Source: an uncultured Clostridia bacterium (GTDB taxonomy: Bacteria; Bacillota; Clostridia; TANB77; CAG-508). Taken from it: DNA of 32,885 nt. The translations under genes were made by a program, and so were the position numbers. Positions 17,564 to 24,469 of this stretch are shown here, piece after piece. The notes beneath the pieces were generated by a model that did not search any database, was not told the origin of the DNA, and worked only from the letters and a program-made list of their open reading frames with translations. Position 1 is the first letter of the stretch. The number at the start of each line of letters is the position of its first letter. The stretch is taken from the NCBI GenBank assembly GCA_944389475.1, contig CALXMM010000019.1:1-32885 (forward strand), read 5' to 3'.

Positions 17564-17617
17564 ATAAACTAGTCCATTTAATTAGTATACTAATTAAATC
17601 AAGAATTTTTAATTCTT
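17557..17617. terminator. Three consecutive hairpins between sortase and LPXTG gene
   Basis: The first stem (17557-17563 with 17569-17575) includes the sortase stop codon. It is followed by a perfect 24-base palindrome (17576-17599) and then a 6-base stem (17601-17606 with 17612-17617). Neither strand has a long T-run directly after a stem. As a group they sit where both convergent transcripts should end. Confidence 0.55.
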
Positions 17618-17646
17618 AACAATCTTTTATATTTATATCAAATTAA

Positions 17647-18000
17647 TTAAATCCCTTTATAGTCTCTTACTTTTTTATATGCATATATTGCAGCAACTGC
17701 ACAAACTCCTATAACTACAAATACTATTGTATTATCTGCAATACCTGTTTTTGGTAAATTTGAATTTAAAGCATTATTTGTAGCTGAATTATTTGTTGTA
17801 GTTGTTGTTGGTGTTAATGTAGATGTTAGTGCACTGTTATTTGTTGCACTGTTGTTTGTAGCTGAATTGTTTGTTGCACTATTATTTCCCTCTGACAATA
17901 TGATTGTTTGATCATCTGCATATACACTATTTGAAATTAACATTAAAACTGCCATTACTGTAACTAATAAAATTCCTTTAATTAAACTATTTCTTTTCAT
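17647..18000 (-). CDS. Very small LPXTG cell-wall-anchored protein
   Basis: A 117-residue preprotein. The signal peptide (1-28, likely cut after VYA) is followed by a mature part of only about 57 residues dominated by NNSAT repeats and Thr/Asn. The sorting signal is LPKTG (82-86), followed by a membrane helix (about 90-108) and a KKVRDYKGI tail. It is the probable substrate of the convergent sortase at 16967. The body has no recognisable domain and may act as a spacer or O-glycosylated coat. GGGAAGG precedes the ATG, and a promoter lies at 18055-18083. Confidence 0.85.
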   Translation of the reverse strand: MKRNSLIKGILLVTVMAVLMLISNSVYADDQTIILSEGNNSATNNSATNNSATNNSALTSTLTPTTTTTNNSATNNALNSNLPKTGIADNTIVFVVIGVCAVAAIYAYKKVRDYKGI

Positions 18001-18054
18001 TTCCTTCCCTACCTTTTCTATCGTTTGTTAATATTATATTCAATACTCATATTA

Positions 18055-18083
18055 TTTATACTACATTTTACTATAAAATGCAA
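18055..18083 (-). promoter_or_regulatory. Promoter of the LPXTG-protein gene
   Basis: On the minus strand TTGCAT (18078-18083) is followed after 17 bases by TATAAA (18055-18060), about 55 bases before the ATG. Confidence 0.5.
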
Positions 18084-18150
18084 GGCTTTTTTACATATAT
18101 TTTTATTTTTTCAAAAATTTCCATATATAGTTGTAAAATTCTACCTTTGA

Positions 18151-19236
18151 TTAAACATTAAATCTAAATAAAACTACATCTCCATCTTGCATTATATAAT
18201 CTTTACCTTCTAACCTAACCAATCCTTTTTCCTTTGCTTCATTTAAAGAGCCTAATCGTATTAAATCATCATACGAAACAACTTCTGCTCTAATAAATCC
18301 TCTTTGTATATCTGAGTGAATTTTTCCAGCTGCCTCTGGAGCTTTTGTTCCTTTTTTTATTGTCCATGCTCTAACTTCTGGCTTGCCTGCTGTTAAGAAT
18401 GACATTAATCCTAACAAATCATAACTCTCTTTTATAACTTTATCCAATCCAGATTCTTTCATTCCCAAAGCTTCTAACATTTCTTTTTTGTCATTATCAT
18501 CTAAACCAGATAATTCCTCTTCTATCTTTACACATAATTTTATAACTTTAGTATTTTCTTTTTTAGCATATTCTTTTACTTGTTTTACATAATCATTATC
18601 TTCCAAAATTTCATCTTCAGAAACATTTGCTACATATAAGATTGGTTTCATTGTAAGAAGAAAACTGTCTTTAATAATTTCTTTTTCTTCCTCAGATAAA
18701 TCCAATATTCTTGCTGGTTTACCTTCTTCTAATGTTGCTTTTACTTTTTCTAACAAATCTATCTCTGTTTGATATGATTTATCACCTTTCAATAACTTCT
18801 TTGCCCTGTCCAATCTTTTATTTACTGTTTCTATGTCTGCAAAAACAAGCTCTAAATTTATAGTTTCTATATCTCTTATTGGATCTATTGAACCATCTAC
18901 ATGCACTATATTAGAATCATCAAAACATCTAACAACTTCCAATATACTATCTACTTCACGTATATGTGACAAAAATTTATTTCCTAATCCTTCTCCTTTA
19001 CTGGCTCCCTTTACAAGACCTGCAATATCTACGAACTCAATTACAGCATGTGTTACTTTTTCTGGTTCATACATCTTTGCTAAATTATCCAATCTTTCAT
19101 CTGGTACTGGAACCATTCCAATATTTGGCTCTATTGTACAAAACGGATAATTTGCACATTCTGCACCAGCTTTTGTTATTGCATTAAATAATGTACTTTT
19201 TCCTACATTAGGAAGTCCGACTATTCCAATTTTCAT
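18151..19236 (-). CDS. ychF: Redox-regulated ATPase YchF (OLA1 family)
   Basis: A 361-residue Obg-related P-loop protein. The P-loop GLPNVGKS (7-14), the G3-type DIAGLV and the C-terminal TGS domain (from about 275, ending GDVVLFRFNV) are all present. The NVSE sequence in place of the NKxD guanine motif fits the family's preference for ATP. YchF binds ribosomes and affects stress responses in other bacteria. It is followed on the minus strand by the LPXTG gene, which has its own promoter. Full length, with a GGAGAG site before the ATG. Confidence 0.96.
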   Translation of the reverse strand: MKIGIVGLPNVGKSTLFNAITKAGAECANYPFCTIEPNIGMVPVPDERLDNLAKMYEPEKVTHAVIEFVDIAGLVKGASKGEGLGNKFLSHIREVDSILEVVRCFDDSNIVHVDGSIDPIRDIETINLELVFADIETVNKRLDRAKKLLKGDKSYQTEIDLLEKVKATLEEGKPARILDLSEEEKEIIKDSFLLTMKPILYVANVSEDEILEDNDYVKQVKEYAKKENTKVIKLCVKIEEELSGLDDNDKKEMLEALGMKESGLDKVIKESYDLLGLMSFLTAGKPEVRAWTIKKGTKAPEAAGKIHSDIQRGFIRAEVVSYDDLIRLGSLNEAKEKGLVRLEGKDYIMQDGDVVLFRFNV

Positions 19237-19323
19237 TTTGCTCTCTCCTATCCATCTGTTAATATAACATAAATTATGTAGAGTTTCAAGAATTTTTTAT
19301 TTTCCTTTTAATATAATTTATGC

Positions 19324-19791
19324 TTATAAGTATGCTTCTATAAAGATACCACTAATACAAAACAGAATTAAAAATAAGTATACACCTATTATTATATATG
19401 AATTTTTTTTATTATTTTTGTTAAGCCTTTGATATAAAGAACAAATGATTAATGCAAATGGAAGTATACTCATTATAAAAAAACTTGAAAAAATTATAAA
19501 TGCAACAAGTAATCCTATCAAAAATAAAATATAATAAAATAAACTTTCAGCATATTTTTTTGTTTTTGAAATTAATTCTTTTTCTTTAGTTATTTTTCCA
19601 ACAAGCATAGATACTAAATCTATAATAAGAAGTACTGCAAGTACTATTAATACTATACCTATAATAGGAATAGTAATTATAAATGTTCGAGTTGGACTAA
19701 CATACAAATCTGCAAAAGACATAGTTGTAGTTCCCATAGCAACTAGTAAGGTTAATAAAATTATTTTTTTTACTGTACTTATTTTTTTCAT
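19324..19791 (-). CDS. Membrane protein of unknown function with signal peptide
   Basis: A 155-residue hydrophobic protein. The N-terminus looks like a signal peptide (about 1-27, cut near MSFA), followed by a long membrane segment (about 36-65), a basic loop (KITKEKELISKTKKY) and two or three further helices (about 84-120 and 131-153). I do not recognise the family. It is last in a three-gene leftward unit, 20 bases after the 115-residue membrane protein. A GGGGGA-type site precedes the start. Confidence 0.6.
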   Translation of the reverse strand: MKKISTVKKIILLTLLVAMGTTTMSFADLYVSPTRTFIITIPIIGIVLIVLAVLLIIDLVSMLVGKITKEKELISKTKKYAESLFYYILFLIGLLVAFIIFSSFFIMSILPFALIICSLYQRLNKNNKKNSYIIIGVYLFLILFCISGIFIEAYL

Positions 19792-19811
19792 TTTAAGAAT
19801 CCCCCTTTTTA

Positions 19812-20159
19812 TTAAAATTCTAAAATATACCCTAATATAATACCAATGACAAATGAAAATCCATTTAAATATAGCGAAAAGATATATGGATTAATTTTTG
19901 TTTTTTTTAAATGATTTTTTAATAAATATCCTTCTACAAACACATTAATTATTTCCAGAATCACTAATATACAATGGCTAATTAAGTCATTAGTATATAA
20001 TAAAGTTATATTAGTAAAATATACAATAATTGGATTTGTGAAACAATTTATCCAGACTATCTCTGATAAATCTTCTTTATCTCGTACATTAATTAATAAT
20101 GCAAGTATAGTCTCTAATACAACCGTTAATAATAATGATATAACTAAACTTCCTACCAT
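19812..20159 (-). CDS. Four-helix membrane protein of unknown function
   Basis: A 115-residue protein with about four membrane helices (3-24, 37-55, 60-80 and 92-114). It contains conserved-looking polar residues inside or near the helices: Glu16, an NVRDKEDL loop and WINCFTNP. I do not recognise the family. It starts 2 bases after the MFS gene ends, which implies translational coupling, and precedes the 155-residue membrane protein. A shared complex or a shared substrate with the transporter is possible but unproven. Confidence 0.6.
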   Translation of the reverse strand: MVGSLVISLLLTVVLETILALLINVRDKEDLSEIVWINCFTNPIIVYFTNITLLYTNDLISHCILVILEIINVFVEGYLLKNHLKKTKINPYIFSLYLNGFSFVIGIILGYILEF

Positions 20160-20161
20160 AA

Positions 20162-21208
20162 TTAATTCTCCAAAGTTTCATATTTTTTAAATCCAATATA
20201 TAAAACTATTGCTGATATTACTGTCATAATAAATAATCCTATTTGATTAAATAAGAAATCATCATATCCAAAAAGTACAGGAACTGCTCCTATAAATAAT
20301 GCTAAAGTAGTTAATCCAAAGGCCATTCCTTTATTATTATTAAACACATTAGATAATGCTGTTAAAGTTATAGGCATAGTCATATTAAATAGCAATATAG
20401 CAATAATTCCGCAAACTATATTATTAAATGCAAAAATAAATAAAATAGCAGAAATTATTAATGACAGAGTTGAAACTTTTCTCCAACTAAATTTATCACC
20501 TAAAATTCCTCCAAAGATCTTACCTAATACTACAGCCAATACACATATTAATCCAATTATAAAATTAGCTTTCCACTCAAAGTTCAATATTAAACCTAGA
20601 TATCCTCTTATGCAAATTGTAATTAATAAACAATACATAATAATTTGTTTTTTATTAGAAATAGTTTCGATTTTAGGTTCTTTATTATTAATTTTATATT
20701 TTTGTTTTACTTGTTTATACAACCACAATAAAGCTAATATTGAAATTATTAGTATTACTATCATTAAATAAAATTTATCAAAGCCTAAAACAATTGTATT
20801 TGACCCTATATATAATCCCAAAGCACCTGTAGCAACATAAATTCCCGGCAATGTTGCTTTTCTTTCTGCAATATTTAAAACATCAATTCCTCCTCCTACA
20901 TGAAATAATGCATTTCCTATTCCCGCAATTATACAAGCTAAAATTGCTGAAAAGTTTAATAAATATCCTATAATTATTAATAGGCATCCAATTGCAGAAA
21001 TAAAAGCATTTTTATTGATTTTATCTGCTAAAATTCCAAATGGTAATTGAAATGCAAAAGCAAAAAAATTATAGAAAATTATAGAAACCATTAAATTATA
21101 TGTGCCAGTTATTGTAGGTGTTAAAATTCCTGCAATTAGCATGGCACAAGACATATCTACAATACAATGAATAATGCTATATATGCCAACAATACTAAGT
21201 TTTTTCAT
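20162..21208 (-). CDS. MFS transporter, fosmidomycin-resistance-like
   Basis: A 348-residue protein with about 11-12 membrane helices. The loop between helices 2 and 3 (GILADKIN) fits the MFS motif. The NALFHVGGG segment and following ATGALGLYIG resemble the Fsr/fosmidomycin-resistance branch. I chose the ATG at 21208 because AAAGGAGAA lies 6-8 bases upstream; a reading from 21238 would add ten residues without a ribosome site. The substrate cannot be read from sequence. It heads a three-gene membrane-protein operon (down to 19324). Confidence 0.8.
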   Translation of the reverse strand: MKKLSIVGIYSIIHCIVDMSCAMLIAGILTPTITGTYNLMVSIIFYNFFAFAFQLPFGILADKINKNAFISAIGCLLIIIGYLLNFSAILACIIAGIGNALFHVGGGIDVLNIAERKATLPGIYVATGALGLYIGSNTIVLGFDKFYLMIVILIISILALLWLYKQVKQKYKINNKEPKIETISNKKQIIMYCLLITICIRGYLGLILNFEWKANFIIGLICVLAVVLGKIFGGILGDKFSWRKVSTLSLIISAILFIFAFNNIVCGIIAILLFNMTMPITLTALSNVFNNNKGMAFGLTTLALFIGAVPVLFGYDDFLFNQIGLFIMTVISAIVLYIGFKKYETLEN

Positions 21209-21336
21209 ATGTATTCTCCTTTTTTTAAAGTATAGCATATTGATATTTTTTGTTCTACCTTTTTTTACATTTTTTTAATATTATATTGCGATTATAATCT
21301 TTTAAATCCTTTGCATAAAAATGTAAAAGTTAAAGC

Positions 21337-21374
21337 CTCACAATTATTGATATTTCAGTAATTGTGAGACTTTT
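21337..21374 (+). terminator. Orphan terminator-like hairpin
   Basis: A perfect 10-base stem (21337-21346 with 21359-21368) has a 12-base loop and is followed by ACTTTTCG. Read rightward it would end a transcript, yet no rightward gene precedes it. It may be what remains of a gene that once lay at the edge of the adjoining island. Confidence 0.5.
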
Positions 21375-21387
21375 CGATTTTGGAGCG

Positions 21388-21397
21388 ATTATGGAGC
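21388..21397 (+). repeat. Possible distal attachment site (copy of the tRNA-Thr 3' end)
   Basis: ATTATGGAGC here is identical to 23557-23566, which covers the last six bases of tRNA-Thr (including CCA) and four bases beyond. Both are in the same orientation. The two copies bracket 2.2 kb carrying the NUDIX and PurZ-like genes. Confidence 0.4.
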
Positions 21398-21532
21398 AGG
21401 TATGCGAAAAAACATCTCTGCTATTAGTAATGCTCTTTTTATATAATTCGATTTATTGTTTATAATTTAACATAAGTTTTGCATTTTTACAAGTGATTTA
21501 TCAAAAGAAAATAGAAATTAAATTTTTTTATT

Positions 21533-21561
21533 TTGTATATGATTATTCTAAAATTTATGAT
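21533..21561 (+). promoter_or_regulatory. Promoter of the NUDIX/PurZ-like operon
   Basis: TTGTAT (21533-21538) and TATGAT (21556-21561) are separated by 17 bases, about 47 bases before the NUDIX start codon. No operator or riboswitch is seen in the short leader. Confidence 0.55.
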
Positions 21562-21608
21562 AAAATACTTAAAAATAAATAATATTTATAAAAGGATGAA
21601 AAATAGAA

Positions 21609-22040
21609 ATGAACAAGTTTGTTGTTATTTTTTTATTTACAAAAGACTATAAAAAAGTATTAATGGTAAAAAGAAATAAACCACCTTATAAGAATTGCTG
21701 GAATGGCATAGGTGGCAAAATAGAAGAAAATGAAACTGAAATTCAAGCAACAATAAGAGAATGTTATGAAGAAACAGAAATAAAACTAGATAATCCAAAA
21801 TTATTTATAACATATATTTATCCAGAAACGAATCAAATGAATAAAGGAACAAATTTAAGTGTTTTATATGATTTTATAGATGAAGTTCAAGTAAAATCAA
21901 ATTATGAAGGAATATATGAATGGAAAGATATTAATTTTGCTTTAGATTTTAACAATAAAGAATTAGCTGGACTCGCCAATATAAGTCAATTTATTAAAGA
22001 AATCTTTGATATTGAAGGTATAAAAAAGTTTTATGAATAG
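21609..22040 (+). CDS. NUDIX hydrolase (MutT-like)
   Basis: A 143-residue NUDIX enzyme. The NUDIX box runs from Gly36 to Ile58 with Gly36, Glu42, Arg50, Glu51, Glu54 and Glu55 in place. The usual Gly near the end of the box is Glu57. NUDIX enzymes cut X-linked nucleoside diphosphates; the MutT-like start (VKRNKPPYKNCWNGIGGK) fits a (d)NTP substrate. Release of a nucleoside monophosphate from a (d)NTP would feed the PurZ-like enzyme, which starts 12 bases downstream. The real substrate is unknown. An AAAAGGATG site lies upstream. Composition is AT-rich like the host. Confidence 0.9.
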   Translation: MNKFVVIFLFTKDYKKVLMVKRNKPPYKNCWNGIGGKIEENETEIQATIRECYEETEIKLDNPKLFITYIYPETNQMNKGTNLSVLYDFIDEVQVKSNYEGIYEWKDINFALDFNNKELAGLANISQFIKEIFDIEGIKKFYE

Positions 22041-22052
22041 GAAGTGTTTTTA

Positions 22053-23129
22053 ATGAATAGAAACGTAACTGTTGTTATAGATGGGCAAGCTGGAAGTTGC
22101 GGAAAAGGTAAAATTTGTGGCTATATTGCTCAAAAAGATAATATGGAGATATCAACTAATAATTGGTCTTCAAATGCAGGACATACATATATCAAAGATA
22201 ATGATGAAAAAATTGTAGTCAGTCATCTACCTATGGCTATAATAAACAGTAATACTAAACTATGTTTAAATGCTGGTAGTATTATTACTCCAGAAATACT
22301 AGAAAACGAATTAATAAAATATAAAGATATTATAGGAGAAAGAAAAATTTTCATACACCCTAGAGCAATGATTATTAAAGAGAAACATAGAGAGCAAGAA
22401 AAACAATTAATAAAAAGTGGTTCAACATTTAAAGGATGTGGTTCAGCTTTATCAGAAAAAATTATGAGAGCACCAGAAGTAGAACTAATAAAAGATTTCT
22501 ATAACCATTTTTCAGACTATGCTAAAAGTAAAATAGAAATTGTAGATACTTCTATTATATTGAATAAATCACAAAATTCTATATTAGTAGAAGGTGCTCA
22601 GGGGGCAGATTTGGATATAAACTATGGACTTGATTATCCTAATGTAACAAGTAGACAATGTAGTGCTAGTCAATTGATTGCAGATGCAGGTATTTCTCCT
22701 TTTAAAGTAAAAGATATAATAATGATTATAAGACCATATCCTATAAGAATTAGTAATAAAACTAATATAGGTATAGATATATATAGCGGAGATTATGCTG
22801 GAAGTAAAGAACTTACTTGGGATGAAATTAAAGAAAGATGTAATTCTAATATAGATTTGCAAGAATATACAACTGTTACAAAAAAAGTTAGAAGAGTGTT
22901 TGAAATGAACTGGGATAGATTAAAATATAATGTAATGATAAATAATCCAACACAAATTGTCTTGAATTTTGCACAATATATTGATTGGAAAGCATATAGG
23001 TGTAATAATTATAATGATTTACCAAATAAAGTAAAAGACTTTATTCATAAAATTGAAGAAACAACTAATACACCAGTTACAATTATAGGTACAGGTGAAA
23101 GAAATTGTGATATTATTGATTTGAGATAA
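22053..23129 (+). CDS. Short adenylosuccinate-synthetase homologue, PurZ-like
   Basis: A 358-residue member of the adenylosuccinate synthetase superfamily, shorter than bacterial PurA (about 430). I take the ATG at 22053 because AGGAAG is well spaced; a GTG at 22044 would add three residues. Visible motifs are the P-loop GQAGSCGKGK (11-20), NAGHT with the phosphate-contacting His44, EGAQG (180-184) and the aspartate-binding TTVTKKVRR (273-281). IIGTGE (344-349) follows near the C-terminus. PurA has GDEGKGK; here the catalytic Asp is Ser15 and the Glu is Cys16. Loss of that Asp is a reported mark of phage PurZ, which joins aspartate to dGMP on the way to 2-aminoadenine. IMP, GMP or dGMP as substrate cannot be settled by eye. 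It is co-transcribed with the NUDIX gene. Confidence 0.85.
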   Translation: MNRNVTVVIDGQAGSCGKGKICGYIAQKDNMEISTNNWSSNAGHTYIKDNDEKIVVSHLPMAIINSNTKLCLNAGSIITPEILENELIKYKDIIGERKIFIHPRAMIIKEKHREQEKQLIKSGSTFKGCGSALSEKIMRAPEVELIKDFYNHFSDYAKSKIEIVDTSIILNKSQNSILVEGAQGADLDINYGLDYPNVTSRQCSASQLIADAGISPFKVKDIIMIIRPYPIRISNKTNIGIDIYSGDYAGSKELTWDEIKERCNSNIDLQEYTTVTKKVRRVFEMNWDRLKYNVMINNPTQIVLNFAQYIDWKAYRCNNYNDLPNKVKDFIHKIEETTNTPVTIIGTGERNCDIIDLR

Positions 23130-23210
23130 AATCATTTTTATAATTTTTGTTAAAAATATTGTATTTATTTTTCATAATAATATAATATCTTTAGTTTAGG
23201 AGGATATTTT

Positions 23211-23291
23211 ATGTTCGAAACAGAATTACAAATGCAAAAAGAATTTATTAAATTATTGAGTTTAAAGAGGAATATTTATTATCTATATTAG
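23211..23291 (+). pseudogene. 26-codon reading frame with strong signals, possibly a broken gene
   Basis: A TTGTAT-16-TATAAT promoter and an AGGAGG site 7 bases before the ATG lead into only 26 codons (MFETELQMQKEFIKLL then a stop at TAG). The plus-one frame at about residue 16 stays open for roughly 80 codons (EFKEEYLLSILATLKKEN onward), so a single frameshift could have broken a gene of about 100 codons. The alternative is a real micropeptide or chance. I do not recognise the product. It overlaps the minus-strand frame below. Confidence 0.25.
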
Positions 23292-23385
23292 CAACATTAA
23301 AAAAGGAAAATATTATGCAAGCCCATTCAATCTTAGAATGTAATTCTTTTTCTATTGCTATTTCTCTTTTAACTGTAGATATCAT
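23248..23385 (-). CDS. Possible 45-residue protein of unknown function
   Basis: It begins MISTVKREIAIEKELHSK and ends in LNSII. AAAGGAGG lies 10 bases before the ATG, the main reason for listing it. It overlaps the plus-strand frame at 23211, so at most one of the two is likely functional. It may be a truncated gene left at the island edge. No domain is recognised. Confidence 0.3.
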   Translation of the reverse strand: MISTVKREIAIEKELHSKIEWACIIFSFFNVANIDNKYSSLNSII

Positions 23386-23440
23386 ATCACAAAAACCTCC
23401 TTTTTTCAATATTTTGAGGCTATTATTTACTTTTATTTCC

Positions 23441-23475
23441 AAAAAGCAAAAAATAAGCCGACTAAATCGACTTAT
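23441..23475 (-). terminator. Terminator of the tRNA-Thr transcript
   Basis: A 9-base stem (23453-23461 with 23467-23475, including one G-U pair) and 5-base loop is followed on the minus strand by TTTTTTG and more T. It lies about 85 bases past the end of the leftward tRNA. A weaker 5-base hairpin followed by T (23481-23503) faces right. Confidence 0.75.
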
Positions 23476-23556
23476 ATATTGTGAAATGATATTCACTTTT
23501 TTGTTTTCTTAAAACTCACTTGTTGTAATACTTTCAAGTAGTTCGACGAAAACGCA

Positions 23557-23566
23557 TTATGGAGCT
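23557..23566 (-). repeat. tRNA-Thr 3' end copy, possible proximal attachment site
   Basis: These ten bases span the last six bases of tRNA-Thr and four beyond, and recur in the same orientation at 21388-21397. A tRNA 3' end is the commonest target of tyrosine integrases, and the island lies on the side expected for that use. Confidence 0.4.
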
Positions 23567-23636
23567 TCCAGCCAGAATCGAACTGGCGACCTCTTCCTTA
23601 CCACGGAAGTGCTCTACCTACTGAGCTATAGAAGCA
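23561..23636 (-). tRNA. tRNA-Thr (anticodon GGT)
   Basis: A 76-base cloverleaf on the minus strand. The acceptor is GCTTCTA with TGGAAGC, the anticodon stem CTTCC/GGAAG has the loop GTGGTAA giving GGT, and the T-arm contains GTTCGATTC. CCA is encoded. It lies 46 bases downstream of sigH in the same direction and is followed by a terminator at 23441-23475. Confidence 0.96.
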
Positions 23637-23640
23637 TATA

Positions 23641-23683
23641 CCAACTATAAAAATAGTTGGCAATTAATACTATAATAGTATTC
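23641..23683 (-). terminator. Two hairpins between sigH and tRNA-Thr
   Basis: A perfect 8-base stem with an AAAA loop (23641-23660) lies just before the tRNA. An AATACTAT/ATAGTATT palindrome (23667-23683) meets the end of sigH. Neither has a clear T-run, so they may mark a processing site in a joint sigH-tRNA transcript instead of a stop. Confidence 0.4.
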
Positions 23684-24333
23684 TAATTATTATCATTTTT
23701 TAAAATATTCTTTATTGCTTTTTTTCTTATTCTTTGTATAGCATTATCTATTGATTTTACTGGGGCATTTAATTTGTTTGCAATATCTACATAACTTTCT
23801 CCATTCATAAATCTTGTTAATACTTGTTTTTCAAAATCACTTAATGATTTATTTATTACATCTTCTACTGTTTTATAATATTCTTTTTTAGTAATTGTAT
23901 CTAGTGGATCTTCTACTGTATTATTATTAAATATATCCATTAATTCTGTGTTATCCTCATCATCATATGCTGAAGTATTTAATGATAAATAAGAATTAAG
24001 TGGCATATGTTTTTGCCTATTTGAAGTTTTTATGGCTGTAATTAATTGTCTTTCTATACACATATTTGCAAAAGACTTAAAACTTGTATTTTTATCATCA
24101 GAATAACTTTTTATTGCCTTATATAATCCTATCATTCCTTCTTGAACAATATCTTCTTTTTCTGCTCCTATAATATAGTATTTACTGACTTTCATATTAA
24201 CAAGTTCTTTATATTTTTCCATTAAATAATTTAAAGCATTTTTATCTCCTGCTTTTATCTTATTTATTATTTGTTCATCTTGCATTAATTCGTATTTTGA
24301 ATCGAATGGATAAAACATATTGCTGTATTTCAT
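23683..24333 (-). CDS. sigH: Stationary-phase/sporulation sigma factor SigH
   Basis: A 216-residue sigma-70 factor. Region 2 (about 25-100) has DIVQEGMIGLYKAIKSY and FKSFANMCIERQLITAIKTS. The SigH-typical LNSYLSLN linker follows at about 112-119. Region 4 (about 165-212) has LSDFEKQVL and SYVDIANKLNAPVKSIDNAIQRIRKK. SigH starts the sporulation cascade and drives early genes in Firmicutes. It has a strong promoter (24372-24401). The ATG lies 14 bases from a GGGGG stretch, an unusual distance, so a different start (for example Met6) is possible. Regulation by read-through into the tRNA is possible. Confidence 0.92.
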   Translation of the reverse strand: MKYSNMFYPFDSKYELMQDEQIINKIKAGDKNALNYLMEKYKELVNMKVSKYYIIGAEKEDIVQEGMIGLYKAIKSYSDDKNTSFKSFANMCIERQLITAIKTSNRQKHMPLNSYLSLNTSAYDDEDNTELMDIFNNNTVEDPLDTITKKEYYKTVEDVINKSLSDFEKQVLTRFMNGESYVDIANKLNAPVKSIDNAIQRIRKKAIKNILKNDNN

Positions 24334-24371
24334 AAGTATATTGTAACCCCCTGCTAATATATCTATGCCAC

Positions 24372-24401
24372 ATTATAAGTCAATAAAATGCATAATGTCA
24401 A
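24372..24401 (-). promoter_or_regulatory. Promoter of sigH
   Basis: On the minus strand TTGACA (24396-24401) and TATAAT (24372-24377) are both perfect, with an 18-base spacer, about 39 bases before the ATG. It is one of the strongest-looking promoters in the window and is back to back with that of rqcH. Confidence 0.75.
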
Positions 24402-24414
24402 TACTTTTTACAAT

Positions 24415-24443
24415 TTGATATATTTTTATTTTTGTATTATAAT
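24415..24443 (+). promoter_or_regulatory. Promoter of rqcH
   Basis: TTGATA (24415-24420) and TATAAT (24438-24443) are 17 bases apart, 26 bases before the ATG, with AAAGGAG between. Confidence 0.7.
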
Positions 24444-24469
24444 GTCTCAAAAAAACAAAGGAGATTAAT

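Larger units (their letters stand above)
21209..21608. other. 400-base intergenic region between the MFS operon and the NUDIX gene
   Basis: No coding region is apparent. It holds the MFS leader (near 21209-21240), an isolated terminator-like hairpin (21337-21368), a copy of the tRNA-Thr 3' end (21388-21397) and the NUDIX promoter (21533-21561). The hairpin has no gene before it on the plus strand, which suggests that a gene has been lost here. A second TGGAGC (21381-21386) lies just before the tRNA-end copy. Confidence 0.7.

Noticed and set aside
22584..22862. 92-codon minus-strand frame within the PurZ-like gene
   Set aside because: No ribosome site, biased Ile/Tyr/Thr/Ser composition typical of a shadow frame, and the plus-strand gene covers it with clear motifs.
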